Origin: JAWSUT01 sp033549345
GTDB taxonomy: Bacteria > Bacillota > Dethiobacteria > Dethiobacterales > Dethiobacteraceae
Direction: 5' to 3'
NCBI GenBank assembly: GCA_033549345.1
Contig: JAWSUT010000009.1
Location: 1-64,000, forward strand
DNA: 64,000 nucleotides
Shown: positions 33,979 through 43,314 of the stretch, in pieces
Layout: each line of letters opens with the position of its first letter
Numbering within the stretch: position 1 is the first letter of the stretch
Position numbers and translations under genes: made by a program
Notes under the pieces: model-generated
What the model saw: only the letters and a program-made list of their open reading frames with translations
Databases searched by the model: none
What the model was told of the DNA's origin: nothing

Positions 33979-34902
33979 ATGAAGAAGTTCTGGCGGGGTT
34001 TCTGGCAGGTGGCAGATCCGAAAATCTGGATTGCTTCCCTTGTCCCGATGGCGGTTGGTGGTGCGCTGGCCTATGGTATGACAGGCAGATTCAGCTGGTA
34101 TTGGTTTCTTGTCAGTGTTCTTGGTGTCTTTTTTATTGAGATCGGTAAGAACGCGGCAAACGACCTGGCAGACTACCGCACCGGTGTTGACCTGATGGTG
34201 GCACCGGATAAAAGGACGCCCTTCAGCGGGGGAAAACGCGCTATTGTCGACGGCAACCTGACGATGCCGCAGGCCGCACTGATTACAGTGATTACTCTTG
34301 GCGCAGGCAGTGCTATCGGCTTTTACATCGCATTGTTGAGGGAACCTGCCATACTCTGGATTGGCATCAGCGGCCTGTTTTTTGCTGCCGCCTACAGTCT
34401 GCCGCCGTTCAAACTGTCATACCGTGGGCTGGGAGAAATGGTTGTGGGAATTACCTTTGGCCCGCTGATTGTAAGCGGTGCGTTTGTGGTGCAGACACAC
34501 TTTTTTTCTCCGGAGGTTTTCCTGGCTTCTTTACCAATCGGATTTTTAATTGCCGGCGTCCTGTTTATCAACCAGTATCCTGATTTCGAGGCCGACATGC
34601 AGGGAAATAAACGAAACTGGGTTGTCCGCCTCGGCAAATCCAGGGGACTGAGGGTATACAAAGCACTCTTCTTATGTGCTTTTCTTTCCCTGTTTATCCT
34701 CTTTGCCATCACGCACAACCCCTTCTGGCTGCTTTCCTTTATTACTTTGCCCCTATTCATCCGGGCGGCAAAGACGGCGGCCAGATACAGTGATGACATT
34801 CCAAACTTTATCCAGGCAAACGCCAACACTATTAAAGCATATCAACTGACCGGCCTGACGATGGTTCTCGCCGGTATCCTGACCCGGTATTTTAGTGTGT
34901 AA
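33979..34902 (+). CDS. menA: UbiA family prenyltransferase, MenA-like
   Basis: A 307-residue integral membrane prenyltransferase with eight to nine helices. The two aspartate-rich motifs binding the Mg-polyprenyl diphosphate are visible: KNAANDLADYRTGVD (first) and NQYPDFEADMQGNKRNWVVRLG (second). The KRTPFSGGKRAIVDG segment fits 1,4-dihydroxy-2-naphthoate polyprenyltransferases (MenA) of menaquinone synthesis. No other men genes are close, so a related UbiA substrate cannot be excluded. ATG after GGGAGGTTAAACC. Followed by a terminator. Confidence 0.82.
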   Translation: MKKFWRGFWQVADPKIWIASLVPMAVGGALAYGMTGRFSWYWFLVSVLGVFFIEIGKNAANDLADYRTGVDLMVAPDKRTPFSGGKRAIVDGNLTMPQAALITVITLGAGSAIGFYIALLREPAILWIGISGLFFAAAYSLPPFKLSYRGLGEMVVGITFGPLIVSGAFVVQTHFFSPEVFLASLPIGFLIAGVLFINQYPDFEADMQGNKRNWVVRLGKSRGLRVYKALFLCAFLSLFILFAITHNPFWLLSFITLPLFIRAAKTAARYSDDIPNFIQANANTIKAYQLTGLTMVLAGILTRYFSV

Positions 34903-34909
34903 TTAAATC

Positions 34910-34935
34910 AAAACCGCCTGCCCGGCGGTTTTTTA
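34910..34935 (+). terminator. Rho-independent terminator after the prenyltransferase gene
   Basis: The stem AAACCGCC/GGCGGTTT with loop TGCCC is followed by TTTTATTTTG. Confidence 0.9.
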
Positions 34936-35016
34936 TTTTGCATAAACTGCTATTCTCCGAATAAACAAGGGAACAAAGAGCATAATAATCAATTATATCG
35001 AGAAACAGGTGAGAGA

Positions 35017-35631
35017 ATGGCTGAAGATTACAGTTTGGAACCGTTTGAAAAACCGTCTGAGGCGGAACAGGCATTTACTTCAACCACCAGCAAAAAAAAC
35101 CTGAGCGGTGTCAGAGGAAGGGCATCACGAACAGGGCGTAAGGGAGCCGTAATGACCCCGGTAGATTTTTTGCGCGGTAAAGACAAAAAAGAATATATGA
35201 AAAACAGCGAGGTGAGAGTGTATAATATGTATGATGAGCAAGTATTGCCTTACGAAGAATTCAAAGAACTGCCCGTTGACAAGCAGGTTGTATTAATGAC
35301 AAAGTGGCGTGAAGATGTGGGAACAAATAATATTATCAAAGAAATGAAAATCTCGCGTAAAAAGTTTTATTCCGAAGTATTAAAAAATTTGGGTATTGAA
35401 ACCAAACCCCGGGGCCGCAGGCCCAAAAAAGAAGAGGAAGCAGAGGCAGCTGCGGCAAATGAGCCCCAGGTCCAACAGGATGACAGGGATGAAAAAGAAG
35501 GACTTATGCTGCTTTTAGCCGGAAAGTACGACGGGCAGACCCTGGCAAACCGTTTTGCCCGACTGGCCCGGGTATTTGATAACAACGGAGAATATGAAAT
35601 AAAGGTAGAAGTCAGGGAAACCAGCAGATAG
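35017..35631 (+). CDS. Hypothetical protein with possible helix-turn-helix core
   Basis: A 204-residue soluble protein, unrecognised. The N-terminal 60 residues look disordered (many Ser, Thr, Lys, Gly). The centre (about 85-128: LPVDKQVVLMTKWREDVGTNNIIKEMKISRKKFYSEVLKNLGIE) reads like a DNA-binding helix-turn-helix in which IIKEMKISRKKFYSEVLK would be the recognition part. A basic linker (KPRGRRPKKEEEAEAAAA), a Gln/Asp-rich stretch and a C-terminal strand-rich tail (YEIKVEVRET) follow. A regulator is a guess. ATG after AGGTGAGAGA. Convergent with speD across a bidirectional terminator. Confidence 0.6.
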   Translation: MAEDYSLEPFEKPSEAEQAFTSTTSKKNLSGVRGRASRTGRKGAVMTPVDFLRGKDKKEYMKNSEVRVYNMYDEQVLPYEEFKELPVDKQVVLMTKWREDVGTNNIIKEMKISRKKFYSEVLKNLGIETKPRGRRPKKEEEAEAAAANEPQVQQDDRDEKEGLMLLLAGKYDGQTLANRFARLARVFDNNGEYEIKVEVRETSR

Positions 35632-35663
35632 AAAAAAAGCGAACCGTCATGGTTCGCTTTTTT
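35632..35663. terminator. Bidirectional terminator
   Basis: The stem AAAAAAGCGAACC/GGTTCGCTTTTTT has loop GTCAT-like sequence and lies between convergent genes; the T run occurs on both strands. Confidence 0.9.
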
Positions 35664-35664
35664 C

Positions 35665-36471
35665 TTATACCTTGGTAATATTTCTGCCATAGAAGATTTC
35701 CAGCATTTCTTTTTTAAGCCGTTGTTTGATCTTGCGACGTTCTTTGGGCGCCAGATCTTTTTTGGAGATACCGAACAGGTAATTGTCCAGATCGAATTCC
35801 TGCAAAATCATCTTGGTATGAAAAGTATTTTCCTGGTAGACATTAACGTCCATGGACTGATACTTTTCTTTTGTACTGCCGGGAATATAGTTTTGAATGG
35901 AATTGATTTTATGGTCGATGAAAAACTTTCTGCCGTTTACATCACGGGTAAAGCCTCTTACACGATAGTCGATGGTCATGATATCCGACTCAAAACTGTG
36001 AATCAGATAGTTAAGTGCTTTTAGCGGAGAGATGTGCCCGCAGGTGGATACATCGATGTCGGCGCGGAAGGTGCTGATCCCGTCGTCGGGATGGCTCTCC
36101 GGGTAGGTGTGCACTGTGATGTGGCTTTTGTCAAGATGTCCAACCACAGAACTGGGCAGCGGTCCTGGAGACTCATGTTCCGTTTGTTCCGTATACTCGT
36201 GCCCTTCAGAAATCAGAATGGTTACACTGGCTCCCTGCGGGTCATAGTCCTGCTTGGCTATGTTGAGGATGTTTGCGCCGATAATTTCCGACACATTTGT
36301 CAATATACCTGTTAACCGTTCGGCATTATACTGCTCGTCAATATAATCAATATAGCCCTTGCGGTCTTCGGGTGTTTTGGCGTAACAGATATCATACATA
36401 TTGAAACTGAGTGATTTGGTCAGATTATTGAATCCGTATAGTTTCAGCTTTTTAAATGATTTGATTTCCAT
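35665..36471 (-). CDS. speD: S-adenosylmethionine decarboxylase proenzyme, long bacterial type
   Basis: A 268-residue SpeD of the E. coli-like (long) class. The self-cleavage site that creates the pyruvoyl group is LDKSHITVHTYPE (Ser116). DISTCG-like DIDVSTCGHISPLKALNYLI follows, with the C-terminal half RGFTRDVNGRKFFIDHKI. It makes decarboxylated SAM, the aminopropyl donor for spermidine. No speE lies in the window. The ATG at 36471 is preceded by GGGAAGTG at about 6 nt. Monocistronic. Confidence 0.93.
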   Translation of the reverse strand: MEIKSFKKLKLYGFNNLTKSLSFNMYDICYAKTPEDRKGYIDYIDEQYNAERLTGILTNVSEIIGANILNIAKQDYDPQGASVTILISEGHEYTEQTEHESPGPLPSSVVGHLDKSHITVHTYPESHPDDGISTFRADIDVSTCGHISPLKALNYLIHSFESDIMTIDYRVRGFTRDVNGRKFFIDHKINSIQNYIPGSTKEKYQSMDVNVYQENTFHTKMILQEFDLDNYLFGISKKDLAPKERRKIKQRLKKEMLEIFYGRNITKV

Positions 36472-36519
36472 AGGACACTTCCCATACTCTTTTTTTTAGT
36501 ATTCTCTACCCTGACCCTA

Positions 36520-37890
36520 TTATAAACTAAAATCCATTTGCGCGGCCACATTTCTGACCCATTTTTTAGAATAGAGCCTTCTTAATCCCAGCGTCATTTT
36601 AAAAATCTCCTCAAGTGAAACCAGAGCCATGACGTGGTATATGGGGAGCCGCCAGACAAGGCCGGCCAAAAATGCAAGCGGTACGGCAATTAGCCAGATT
36701 CCGCCCGAATCCAGAAAGAACGTGAATATCGTGTCGCCGCCGCTGCGCAAAATGCCGATGATATTTATCAGATTAAAAACCCGGGCCGACAAAAACAGAG
36801 CATAGACAACCAGAATCTGTGAGGCCAGAATTTTAATTGATGCGTCTACATTGTAACCAGACACCAGCCAATCCGAGGAGAAGAAGATGCCCGATCCGAT
36901 TAAAAGGGCGAGGGCAGGGCCCAGCACAGCAAACTTCTTAGCGCAAAAGAACGCCTTGTCTTCCTCACAGGCGCCGATCTGGTTGCCCAGCATGACGCCG
37001 CAGGCGTTGGCAATCCCGATAAACAGCACAAATGAGATATTCTGAATCGGTAACGCCATCTGAACTGCAGCAAATGTTTCCTCTCCCATTCGGGCGTATG
37101 CGGCAGTACACATCATCGTCCCCAACGCCCAGCTAAATTCGTTGAGGATTACAGTATAACCGGTTCTGAAAAAGCGTTTCACGAACGGCCAGGTAATATT
37201 GGCCATGTTTTTAAGTTTGCCGGCCAAAACATAATTGTAACGATAGATGATAAACAACAGAAGCATCACTTCCACAGACCGCGAGAAGACCGTTGCATAT
37301 GCAGCACCTTTTACACCCAGCTGGGGAAAGCCGTAATTACCGAATATCAGAAGATAATTTAGCAGGGTGTTGCAACACAGGGAAAAGGCGCTGACAAACA
37401 TTGGCAGCTTCGCCTGTTCCACACTGCGGGAGAGGAAGCTGTAGGCAAACGTAATGGATGTGACCAGATAACTAAAGGCAACAATGCGCAGGTAATCGGC
37501 TCCCAGTGCGATCACGGCATTATTACTGATAAACAACTGCAAAATCAACGATGGAAAAAAATAGGCGCCCACGGTAAACACAAGAGCAGCGGCACTGCCG
37601 GTAACTACGGCTATACCTAATACGCGGTGGATACTGTTGATGTCCCGTTTCCCCCAGAACTGTGAAACGAAGATGGATGCGCCGCTGTAGGTCCCGAACA
37701 GGGAAAGGACCAATAAAAAAAAGAGTTGATTGGCCAATCCGACGGCCGCCAGTTCTGACTGGCCCAGTTGTCCAATCATGATTGTATCTACCATATTCAG
37801 TGACGTTGCCACCAGGTTTTGCACCGTAATTGGCAGCGCCAATTTAAACATCGTCCTGTAAAATTCCCTGCCGCTGATCAAATGTTTCAT
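36520..37890 (-). CDS. MATE family efflux transporter
   Basis: A 456-residue membrane protein with about 12 helices in two similar halves. MATE signatures are LALPITVQNLVATSLNMVDTIMIGQLGQSELAAVGLANQ near the start, GASIFVSQFWGKRDI, and AFSYLVTSITFAYSFLSRSVEQAKLPM. It exports cationic drugs or metabolites by Na+ or H+ exchange; substrate unknown. The chosen ATG at 37890 (MKHLISGREFYRTM) has AAAGGA upstream at slightly long spacing; the in-frame ATG at 37911 has no RBS. Monocistronic, divergent from the DUF3231 gene. Confidence 0.9.
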   Translation of the reverse strand: MKHLISGREFYRTMFKLALPITVQNLVATSLNMVDTIMIGQLGQSELAAVGLANQLFFLLVLSLFGTYSGASIFVSQFWGKRDINSIHRVLGIAVVTGSAAALVFTVGAYFFPSLILQLFISNNAVIALGADYLRIVAFSYLVTSITFAYSFLSRSVEQAKLPMFVSAFSLCCNTLLNYLLIFGNYGFPQLGVKGAAYATVFSRSVEVMLLLFIIYRYNYVLAGKLKNMANITWPFVKRFFRTGYTVILNEFSWALGTMMCTAAYARMGEETFAAVQMALPIQNISFVLFIGIANACGVMLGNQIGACEEDKAFFCAKKFAVLGPALALLIGSGIFFSSDWLVSGYNVDASIKILASQILVVYALFLSARVFNLINIIGILRSGGDTIFTFFLDSGGIWLIAVPLAFLAGLVWRLPIYHVMALVSLEEIFKMTLGLRRLYSKKWVRNVAAQMDFSL

Positions 37891-38043
37891 CGTCCGCCAT
37901 TCCTTTGCCATGCACTGTGAAATTTATCTATATTAAATATAGCAGATTTAAAGGAAAAAGGAAGTCTTAATATTTAAGTCTATTTTCCTACATATTCGGA
38001 AATAGTAAAAATATAAACACCAAGAGAAAAGAGAGGATAACAA

Positions 38044-39020
38044 ATGCATTTTTTTTTCAAAAATATAAGTCTGCAGAAAGAAAGCAGCAGCAAATTGATG
38101 CCCGGGAAGCATTTGTCATCTGGGATATCTTAAATTCAAAATATATGATGATAGAAAGGCTGCAAATCTGGGAATGTTTTACCCATGACAAGGATTTGGC
38201 TGTCGTTATTGGGGTGTTAAAAAAGCCTTTGATGAAGAATATTAACATTCTGGAGACGATGATGGAGAGATACTCAATTGACTCGCCAGACAGACAGCGA
38301 AGCAGCACACGTACACCGGCAAACCCCAAGGTATTAACCGACGAATTTATTGCACTTGATATTTTTTTCTATATGCAGGAGCATGTGGAAAATTTATTAA
38401 AAGCCATACGTGAGACGGTAACCAATGATTCTGTTCGTAAAGAAATGAAGAAAATGGCTGTTCGGACAATTGAGGAAACAGACAATATTATTGTATATCT
38501 TAAGCAGAAGGGCTGGATCGCCAAGCCACCTCTTTACCGTAACCTGCCTGGAGATGTCACTGACGAAATCTGTCTGTGTGAAGTCGCAAATCTCTGGGAC
38601 CATCTGACATATCGTTATGATAACAGGAAAACAACCGAGATATTTTTAAAAAGCTCGCACGATGTAGACCTCAAACTGGTATTGCATATGGGCACCAAAC
38701 AGTTAAACGCGCAAATTAAGGCCCTGGAGTCCGAAGTAAAGAGGTATGGACTGCCGATGCCTAAACGGCCCGGCAAGTTTACACAGGAGCTGACTGACTT
38801 ACAAATACTTGCCGATGACCATATTTACCGTGTCCTGTTAGCGTCGTTGCAGGGCGCGGCCATCCTGCATGCTCAGTCCTTTAAGCAATGCACAGTTAAC
38901 GACCGGATTCGTGAATTCTTTAAAGAGCTGCTGATCCAAGAAATGAACATGCTTGACAGATTCATTAAGCTCGGTAAGGTCAAAGGCTGGCTGAATCCGG
39001 CCCCGACGTATGGTCCGTGA
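38044..39020 (+). CDS. DUF3231 family protein, frame interrupted at a T9 tract after the start
   Basis: The main open frame encodes tandem DUF3231 four-helix units (first: IDAREAFVIWDILNSKYMMIERLQIWECFTHDKDL; second: ANLWDHLTYRYDN, SSHDVDLKLVLHMGTKQLNAQIKALESEVKRYGLPMPKRPG). The coding signal extends in frame upstream of the first in-frame ATG (38145) back to about 38046, but no start codon lies there. The well-placed ATG at 38044 (7 nt after GAGAGG) is in another frame. A T9 tract (38049-38057) separates them: ten Ts would join the ATG to the gene as M-H-F-F-F-Q-K-Y. So it is phase-variable, mutated or mis-sequenced. Family function is unknown; some members are spore-associated. Confidence 0.7.
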
Positions 39021-39050
39021 CAGACTAATAACAGGTGGGGTGAAAGATAA

Positions 39051-39512
39051 ATGGAGAAATCAGCACTGATTCATAAACTAAACTGGTTTTACAGTCTGGA
39101 ATTAAATCAGGTCCAGCTCTACACAGAACAAAGCCGGCAGACAAACGATCTTTATCTGCAAAAAACGCTTCAGAGGGTGGCGCAGATTGAACAGAGCCAT
39201 GTAGACAATCTTCGCGAACAAATCATAGTTCTTGGTGGAAAACCCACCGTGCTCGGAGAAGCGGTGGCACCCTTATCAGGAAAGGCCGCCGGCTTTATTA
39301 CGGGAAAAACCGGTTTAATCAGCATGCTTAAGGCCAATATCGATCTGGAAGAAAAAGCGATGAAAGATTATAAAGATTTCCTGGTCAGAGCCGGAGGGGA
39401 CCAGGCGTTATTTGACCTGCTCTGGAGTAACCTAATCGATGAAGATATTCATACGGCCTGGTTTCTTAATAAAGTCCGAGAACTGGAAGAATTGGAGTCA
39501 GCACCGGTTTAA
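39051..39512 (+). CDS. Ferritin-like four-helix protein
   Basis: A 153-residue helical protein with ferritin-type metal-ligand patterns: YSLELNQVQLYTEQ (Glu), RVAQIEQSHVDNLREQI (E-x2-H), NIDLEEKAMKDYKDF (Glu) and LIDEDIHTAWFLNKV (E-x2-H). This matches a diiron ferritin-like fold of the rubrerythrin/bacterioferritin-related group, suggesting iron or peroxide handling. A glycine/proline-rich loop (GEAVAPLSGKAAGFITGKTG) sits between helices two and three. It starts 30 nt after the DUF3231 gene, also a ferritin-like helical family, so the two may be cotranscribed. Confidence 0.75.
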   Translation: MEKSALIHKLNWFYSLELNQVQLYTEQSRQTNDLYLQKTLQRVAQIEQSHVDNLREQIIVLGGKPTVLGEAVAPLSGKAAGFITGKTGLISMLKANIDLEEKAMKDYKDFLVRAGGDQALFDLLWSNLIDEDIHTAWFLNKVRELEELESAPV

Positions 39513-40804
39513 CGTAGAGAATTCATTGCCTTTTGCCCGTCAACAACACCGGACCCCTGGTCATTGGTACCATATCCGTTAAGCTGACGAGCTGTTTGCA
39601 TGAGTAAGTCTCTGAGATCGTCAGGTGTCAGTTCCGGATTCATTACCAGCAGCTGGGCTGCAAGGCCGGCACAGACAGGTGTGGCCATTGACGTGCCTGA
39701 AAGCGAAGTGTGCCACTGGTCTACCCGAGTCTCTTTGTTTTGTTTGTCAATAAATGATCCCGGTGATCTAAGGGCAATGATGTTTACTCCCGGCGCCAGG
39801 ACATCGGGCTTGGGCAGGTCGTCAATGGTAGGGCCCCTGCTTGAAAATGAAGCAATGGAATCATCATCAGTTTCGGCGGTGTTCCGGTCACTCGCTGCTC
39901 CCACAGTAATTATAATCGGGCTAATACCCGGGGAATTGACTGTACGGGGTTCCGGCCCGCTGTTGCCGGCCGCTGCCAGAACTGCAATTCCGGAATGCCA
40001 CGCTTTTTCCACCGCCTGACAGACCGGATCGTCTTTGTAAGACTGATACGCATCGCTGCCCAATGAGAGATTGATAATCCTGATTTGCAAGCGTTCTTTT
40101 TGATCTATACACCACTGAACTCCTTCAATAACTGTGGACAGGCTTCCGGAACCGACTTTACTTAAAACTTTAACTCCTACAATCCAGGCTTCCGGTGCAG
40201 GACTTTTATAAAGGTTTCCCGACGTTTCGCCGCTTGCAGCCGCGCACCCGCAGACGTGTGTTCCGTGACCGTTATCATCGTACGGATTATCCTTATTTTT
40301 CACAAAATCCCTGAATGCTTTAATTCGTCCACTAAGATCCGGATGATCATAAACTCCGGTATCGAGTACCGCAATGGTTACTCCCTTGCCGGTATATCCG
40401 CTTTCCCAAAGTGTGTCTGAATTTATGGTGGGAGATGCAACATCCAGCACGGCACGCACGTCCCCGTCATACCAGACCTTTTTTACTTCTTCTTTTTGCA
40501 CCAGCCTCTGCAGGCTTTGCGCGTTTACGCTGCTGCTAAATGAATCAATCAGACGTAAGTCCCGCTTCATTTTGCATCCCGCAGATTGAGCAACGGATTG
40601 AACCGACAGGACACCAATATAATTTTCATCAAGCTGAACGATGACCGGTATTTTATGCCACCTCCGCTTAAAGGCCCGAACAGGTTTACTGACAAAGCAG
40701 GGTGTATTCCGGGTCGGGCGGTACCAACCCAGTATCTGCCTGCGTAACGCTGGACAAAGTTTGTTGGCATGACTCCGTACCCAGTTAATCTCCTGAAAAA
40801 CCAT
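39509..40804 (-). CDS. S8 family serine protease (subtilase, AprX-like)
   Basis: A 431-residue subtilisin-fold protease. The catalytic triad is complete: IAVLDTGVYDHPDL (Asp148), DDNGHGTHVCG (His180), and LSGTSMATPVCAGLAA (Ser372), with the oxyanion region VLAAAGNSGPEP. A propeptide-like N-terminal region of about 120 residues carries no signal peptide, so it is probably intracellular or exported unconventionally, as in AprX-type proteases. The ATG at 40804 is preceded by GGAGGGATTTTC. The 3' end overlaps the ferritin-like gene by 4 nt on the opposite strand. Confidence 0.92.
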   Translation of the reverse strand: MVFQEINWVRSHANKLCPALRRQILGWYRPTRNTPCFVSKPVRAFKRRWHKIPVIVQLDENYIGVLSVQSVAQSAGCKMKRDLRLIDSFSSSVNAQSLQRLVQKEEVKKVWYDGDVRAVLDVASPTINSDTLWESGYTGKGVTIAVLDTGVYDHPDLSGRIKAFRDFVKNKDNPYDDNGHGTHVCGCAAASGETSGNLYKSPAPEAWIVGVKVLSKVGSGSLSTVIEGVQWCIDQKERLQIRIINLSLGSDAYQSYKDDPVCQAVEKAWHSGIAVLAAAGNSGPEPRTVNSPGISPIIITVGAASDRNTAETDDDSIASFSSRGPTIDDLPKPDVLAPGVNIIALRSPGSFIDKQNKETRVDQWHTSLSGTSMATPVCAGLAAQLLVMNPELTPDDLRDLLMQTARQLNGYGTNDQGSGVVDGQKAMNSLR

Positions 40805-40983
40805 GAAAATCCCTCCGCATATTGTTTACAGTACAATATGACGGAGCCGCAACGATTGCCCCTCCGGGGTTATTTTTTTTGTCAGGCAAAGACGCAGTAC
40901 ACACATTATGGTATATTATGGTCATAACCTGTCCCACCTGCAGCATATACAGTATGGACAGGCTAAATCAAAGGAGAGGTTGT

Positions 40984-42960
40984 ATGTATATGTTTAAAAG
41001 ATACTGTGTTTTTCTTCTGTTTGTCTTTTTACTGCTGGTAACGGGCTGTGCAGCAGAGAACACCATGACACCGGAAGATACGGTATCGCAATATATTGAA
41101 TTCTGGTCCGCAAAAAATTTTGCGGCCATGTATCCGCTTTTATCTGTGGAGGCAAAGAAGGGAATCACTCCGGAGGCTTTTACAGAGAGGTTCAAAACCA
41201 TCTCAGATGGAATCGGACTGAATTCAGTGGTGCTGCGGGAAGTAACAGTAGATGAGGCGCAGACAGAAGACGACACCACCGTTGTTCGCTATACCCTGGA
41301 TTTCTTTACGGGGACCGTGCCTCAGTTTTCCAAGGATTACACTGCCTCCCTGCAAAAAGATGAATCGGGCTGGCTGGTGGACTGGGAACAGGGACTGATT
41401 TTTCCCGGACTGACAGAGGAAAAAACCATTAAAGTTTTGCGACGCAAGCCACAGAGAGGCCGGATTACGGACAGAAATAGCGCTGTCATTGCCGCGCAGG
41501 GAACGATCCGTGAAATTGGAGTAGTCCCGGGAAAAATAGAACATGAGCCCCTGCTGCTTTCCGGGTTGGAGCAACTGCTGGAAATGAGCAGTGAGGCAAT
41601 CAGGCAGAAGTATACACAGTCCTGGGTACGGCCGGATATGTTTGTGCCCATAAAGAAAATAACGGAGAGTTTCTGGCAGGAGAATGCGGAACACTTTTTA
41701 GCTCTAAAAGGAGTGATGATTAACCGGACGGAAGACCGCGTTTATGATATGCCGCGCTCCCTGGCCCAGACTGTGGGTTATGTGTCGGAAATCGGCCCGG
41801 AAAAACTGGAAATGATGAAACCCCTTGGCTACCGTGCCGGTGATCAAATCGGCACCATGGGCATTGAGTCTGTTTTTGAGGGCGAGTTGGCAGGGACAAT
41901 TGGCTTTACCATTGTCATGGCAGAAGATGGCCAGGAGGCAGAACCGGTAGCTGAAATACAGGCTGTTGACGGAGGGGACCTCCGTCTCACGCTGGACAAG
42001 AGGTTGCAGGATGTACTTGACGGCGCTCTTGGACGTCATAGCGGGAGTGCAGTGATTCTCAACGTCCAAAACGGGGAACTGCTTGCCGTGGCCAGCAAAC
42101 CAGGGTTTGACAGCAACCTGTTTTCCCTGGGGATTACGCCGATTCAGTATAGTAAACTTCAGTCTTTGGATAGTCCGTTTATTAACCGTACTTTTAGCGG
42201 ACTTTTGCCACCCGGTTCGGCATTTAAGCCGTTTACCGCATTGATGGGGTTAAGTGAAGAGGTCTTTAACCCTGACGAGCCCTGGGATACGCCCATACAG
42301 TGGCAAAAAGATGCCGCCTGGGGCGGCTATCGTGTCACACGCGTTGAACGGCCGTCCGGGCCTGTGGATTTAAGTAGAGCAATGAAATACTCTGACAATG
42401 TCTACTTTGCCGATCTCAGCCTAAAAGTCGGCTGGGACAAATTCATTAGTTATGCCGAGCGGCTCGGTTTTTCTAAAGATCTTCCCTTGGCTATGCCCAC
42501 TAAAAGTTCACAGCTTTTAAAAAGCTCACAGCGTGAACCGCTGTTGGCCGACTCCGGGTTTGGCCAGGGGGAACTGCAGGTAACACCGCTCCACATGACC
42601 TTGATGTACGCTGCAATAGCCAGAGGTGATGGAAGCATCCCGGCCGGGCGGATTATTGACGAAGGAGAACCTGCAGTATGGCAAGAAACCGGATTCTCAC
42701 CGGATCACATTGCTCTTATTGATGATACCCTTCTGGCCTCAGTCAGCGACCCGGATGCAGTAGGTTTTGTCGAAGTTAGCTCTGCATACGGGATGAGAGG
42801 TAAAACCGGTACTGCTGAAATTACGGCAGAGCGGCAAATTGGCTGGTTTGTATGTTATTTTGATGATTACGTCCTGGTGGTGGCACTGGAAGGAGACGCG
42901 ACGATGACCAGCAAGCAGGCAATCAAAGTGGCCATGATGATACTTGAGCACGGATTTTAA
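40984..42960 (+). CDS. Class B penicillin-binding protein, lipoprotein with MecA_N-like domain
   Basis: A 658-residue transpeptidase. An N-terminal hydrophobic segment ends in the lipobox LVTGC, so a membrane-anchored lipoprotein outside the cell is likely. Next is an NTF2-like MecA_N domain (TPEDTVSQYIEFWSAKNFAAMYPLLS), the PBP dimer domain, and the transpeptidase with its three motifs: SAFK (Ser412, Lys415), SDN (470-472) and KTG (607-609). It crosslinks peptidoglycan and resembles PBP2a/PBP3-type enzymes with low beta-lactam affinity, though resistance cannot be read from sequence. ATG 40984 lies after AAAGGAGAGG; a longer frame from 40822 is not supported. Confidence 0.9.
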   Translation: MYMFKRYCVFLLFVFLLLVTGCAAENTMTPEDTVSQYIEFWSAKNFAAMYPLLSVEAKKGITPEAFTERFKTISDGIGLNSVVLREVTVDEAQTEDDTTVVRYTLDFFTGTVPQFSKDYTASLQKDESGWLVDWEQGLIFPGLTEEKTIKVLRRKPQRGRITDRNSAVIAAQGTIREIGVVPGKIEHEPLLLSGLEQLLEMSSEAIRQKYTQSWVRPDMFVPIKKITESFWQENAEHFLALKGVMINRTEDRVYDMPRSLAQTVGYVSEIGPEKLEMMKPLGYRAGDQIGTMGIESVFEGELAGTIGFTIVMAEDGQEAEPVAEIQAVDGGDLRLTLDKRLQDVLDGALGRHSGSAVILNVQNGELLAVASKPGFDSNLFSLGITPIQYSKLQSLDSPFINRTFSGLLPPGSAFKPFTALMGLSEEVFNPDEPWDTPIQWQKDAAWGGYRVTRVERPSGPVDLSRAMKYSDNVYFADLSLKVGWDKFISYAERLGFSKDLPLAMPTKSSQLLKSSQREPLLADSGFGQGELQVTPLHMTLMYAAIARGDGSIPAGRIIDEGEPAVWQETGFSPDHIALIDDTLLASVSDPDAVGFVEVSSAYGMRGKTGTAEITAERQIGWFVCYFDDYVLVVALEGDATMTSKQAIKVAMMILEHGF

Positions 42961-43022
42961 TAATCAGGCTCTGTTACGGGATACTAAGCAATAAGGGTAA
43001 TTCCGTAAAGGGAGCTGGTCAG

Positions 43023-43283
43023 ATGAGGGTGCTTGAAAGAATCAGTAAAGCTTTTCAGAATTCGTATGAGAATGCCGAAATGATTGGCCAAACCAGAACA
43101 GTATTGTGGCAGCTGGAAGCCGAAATGAAAGAACTGCCTGAACATTTCTCCTGTCTGACGCGGGAACAGTTTCTGATTTATGTCCAGAGCCGGCTGCAAA
43201 AAAATATTCCCAATCTGCCAATGGATAAGCGCGTCGAGTGCCTGGAAGAAGCAGAAAGGCTCTATCGCTACCTGAAGCATTAA
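43023..43283 (+). CDS. Hypothetical small helical protein
   Basis: 86 residues, acidic/basic amphipathic helices (ISKAFQNSYENAEMIGQTRTVLWQLEAEMKELPEHFS; DKRVECLEEAERLYRYLKH). No signal peptide or membrane segment and no recognised family. The ATG lies 9 nt after GGGAG. It is 62 nt after the PBP gene on the same strand and ahead of a bidirectional terminator, so possibly cotranscribed with the PBP. Confidence 0.6.
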   Translation: MRVLERISKAFQNSYENAEMIGQTRTVLWQLEAEMKELPEHFSCLTREQFLIYVQSRLQKNIPNLPMDKRVECLEEAERLYRYLKH

Positions 43284-43314
43284 AAAACCGGTACATCAAT
43301 GTACCGGCTTTTTG
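43283..43314. terminator. Bidirectional terminator
   Basis: The stem AAAACCGGTACA/TGTACCGGCTTTTT with loop TCAA lies between convergent genes. Confidence 0.9.
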
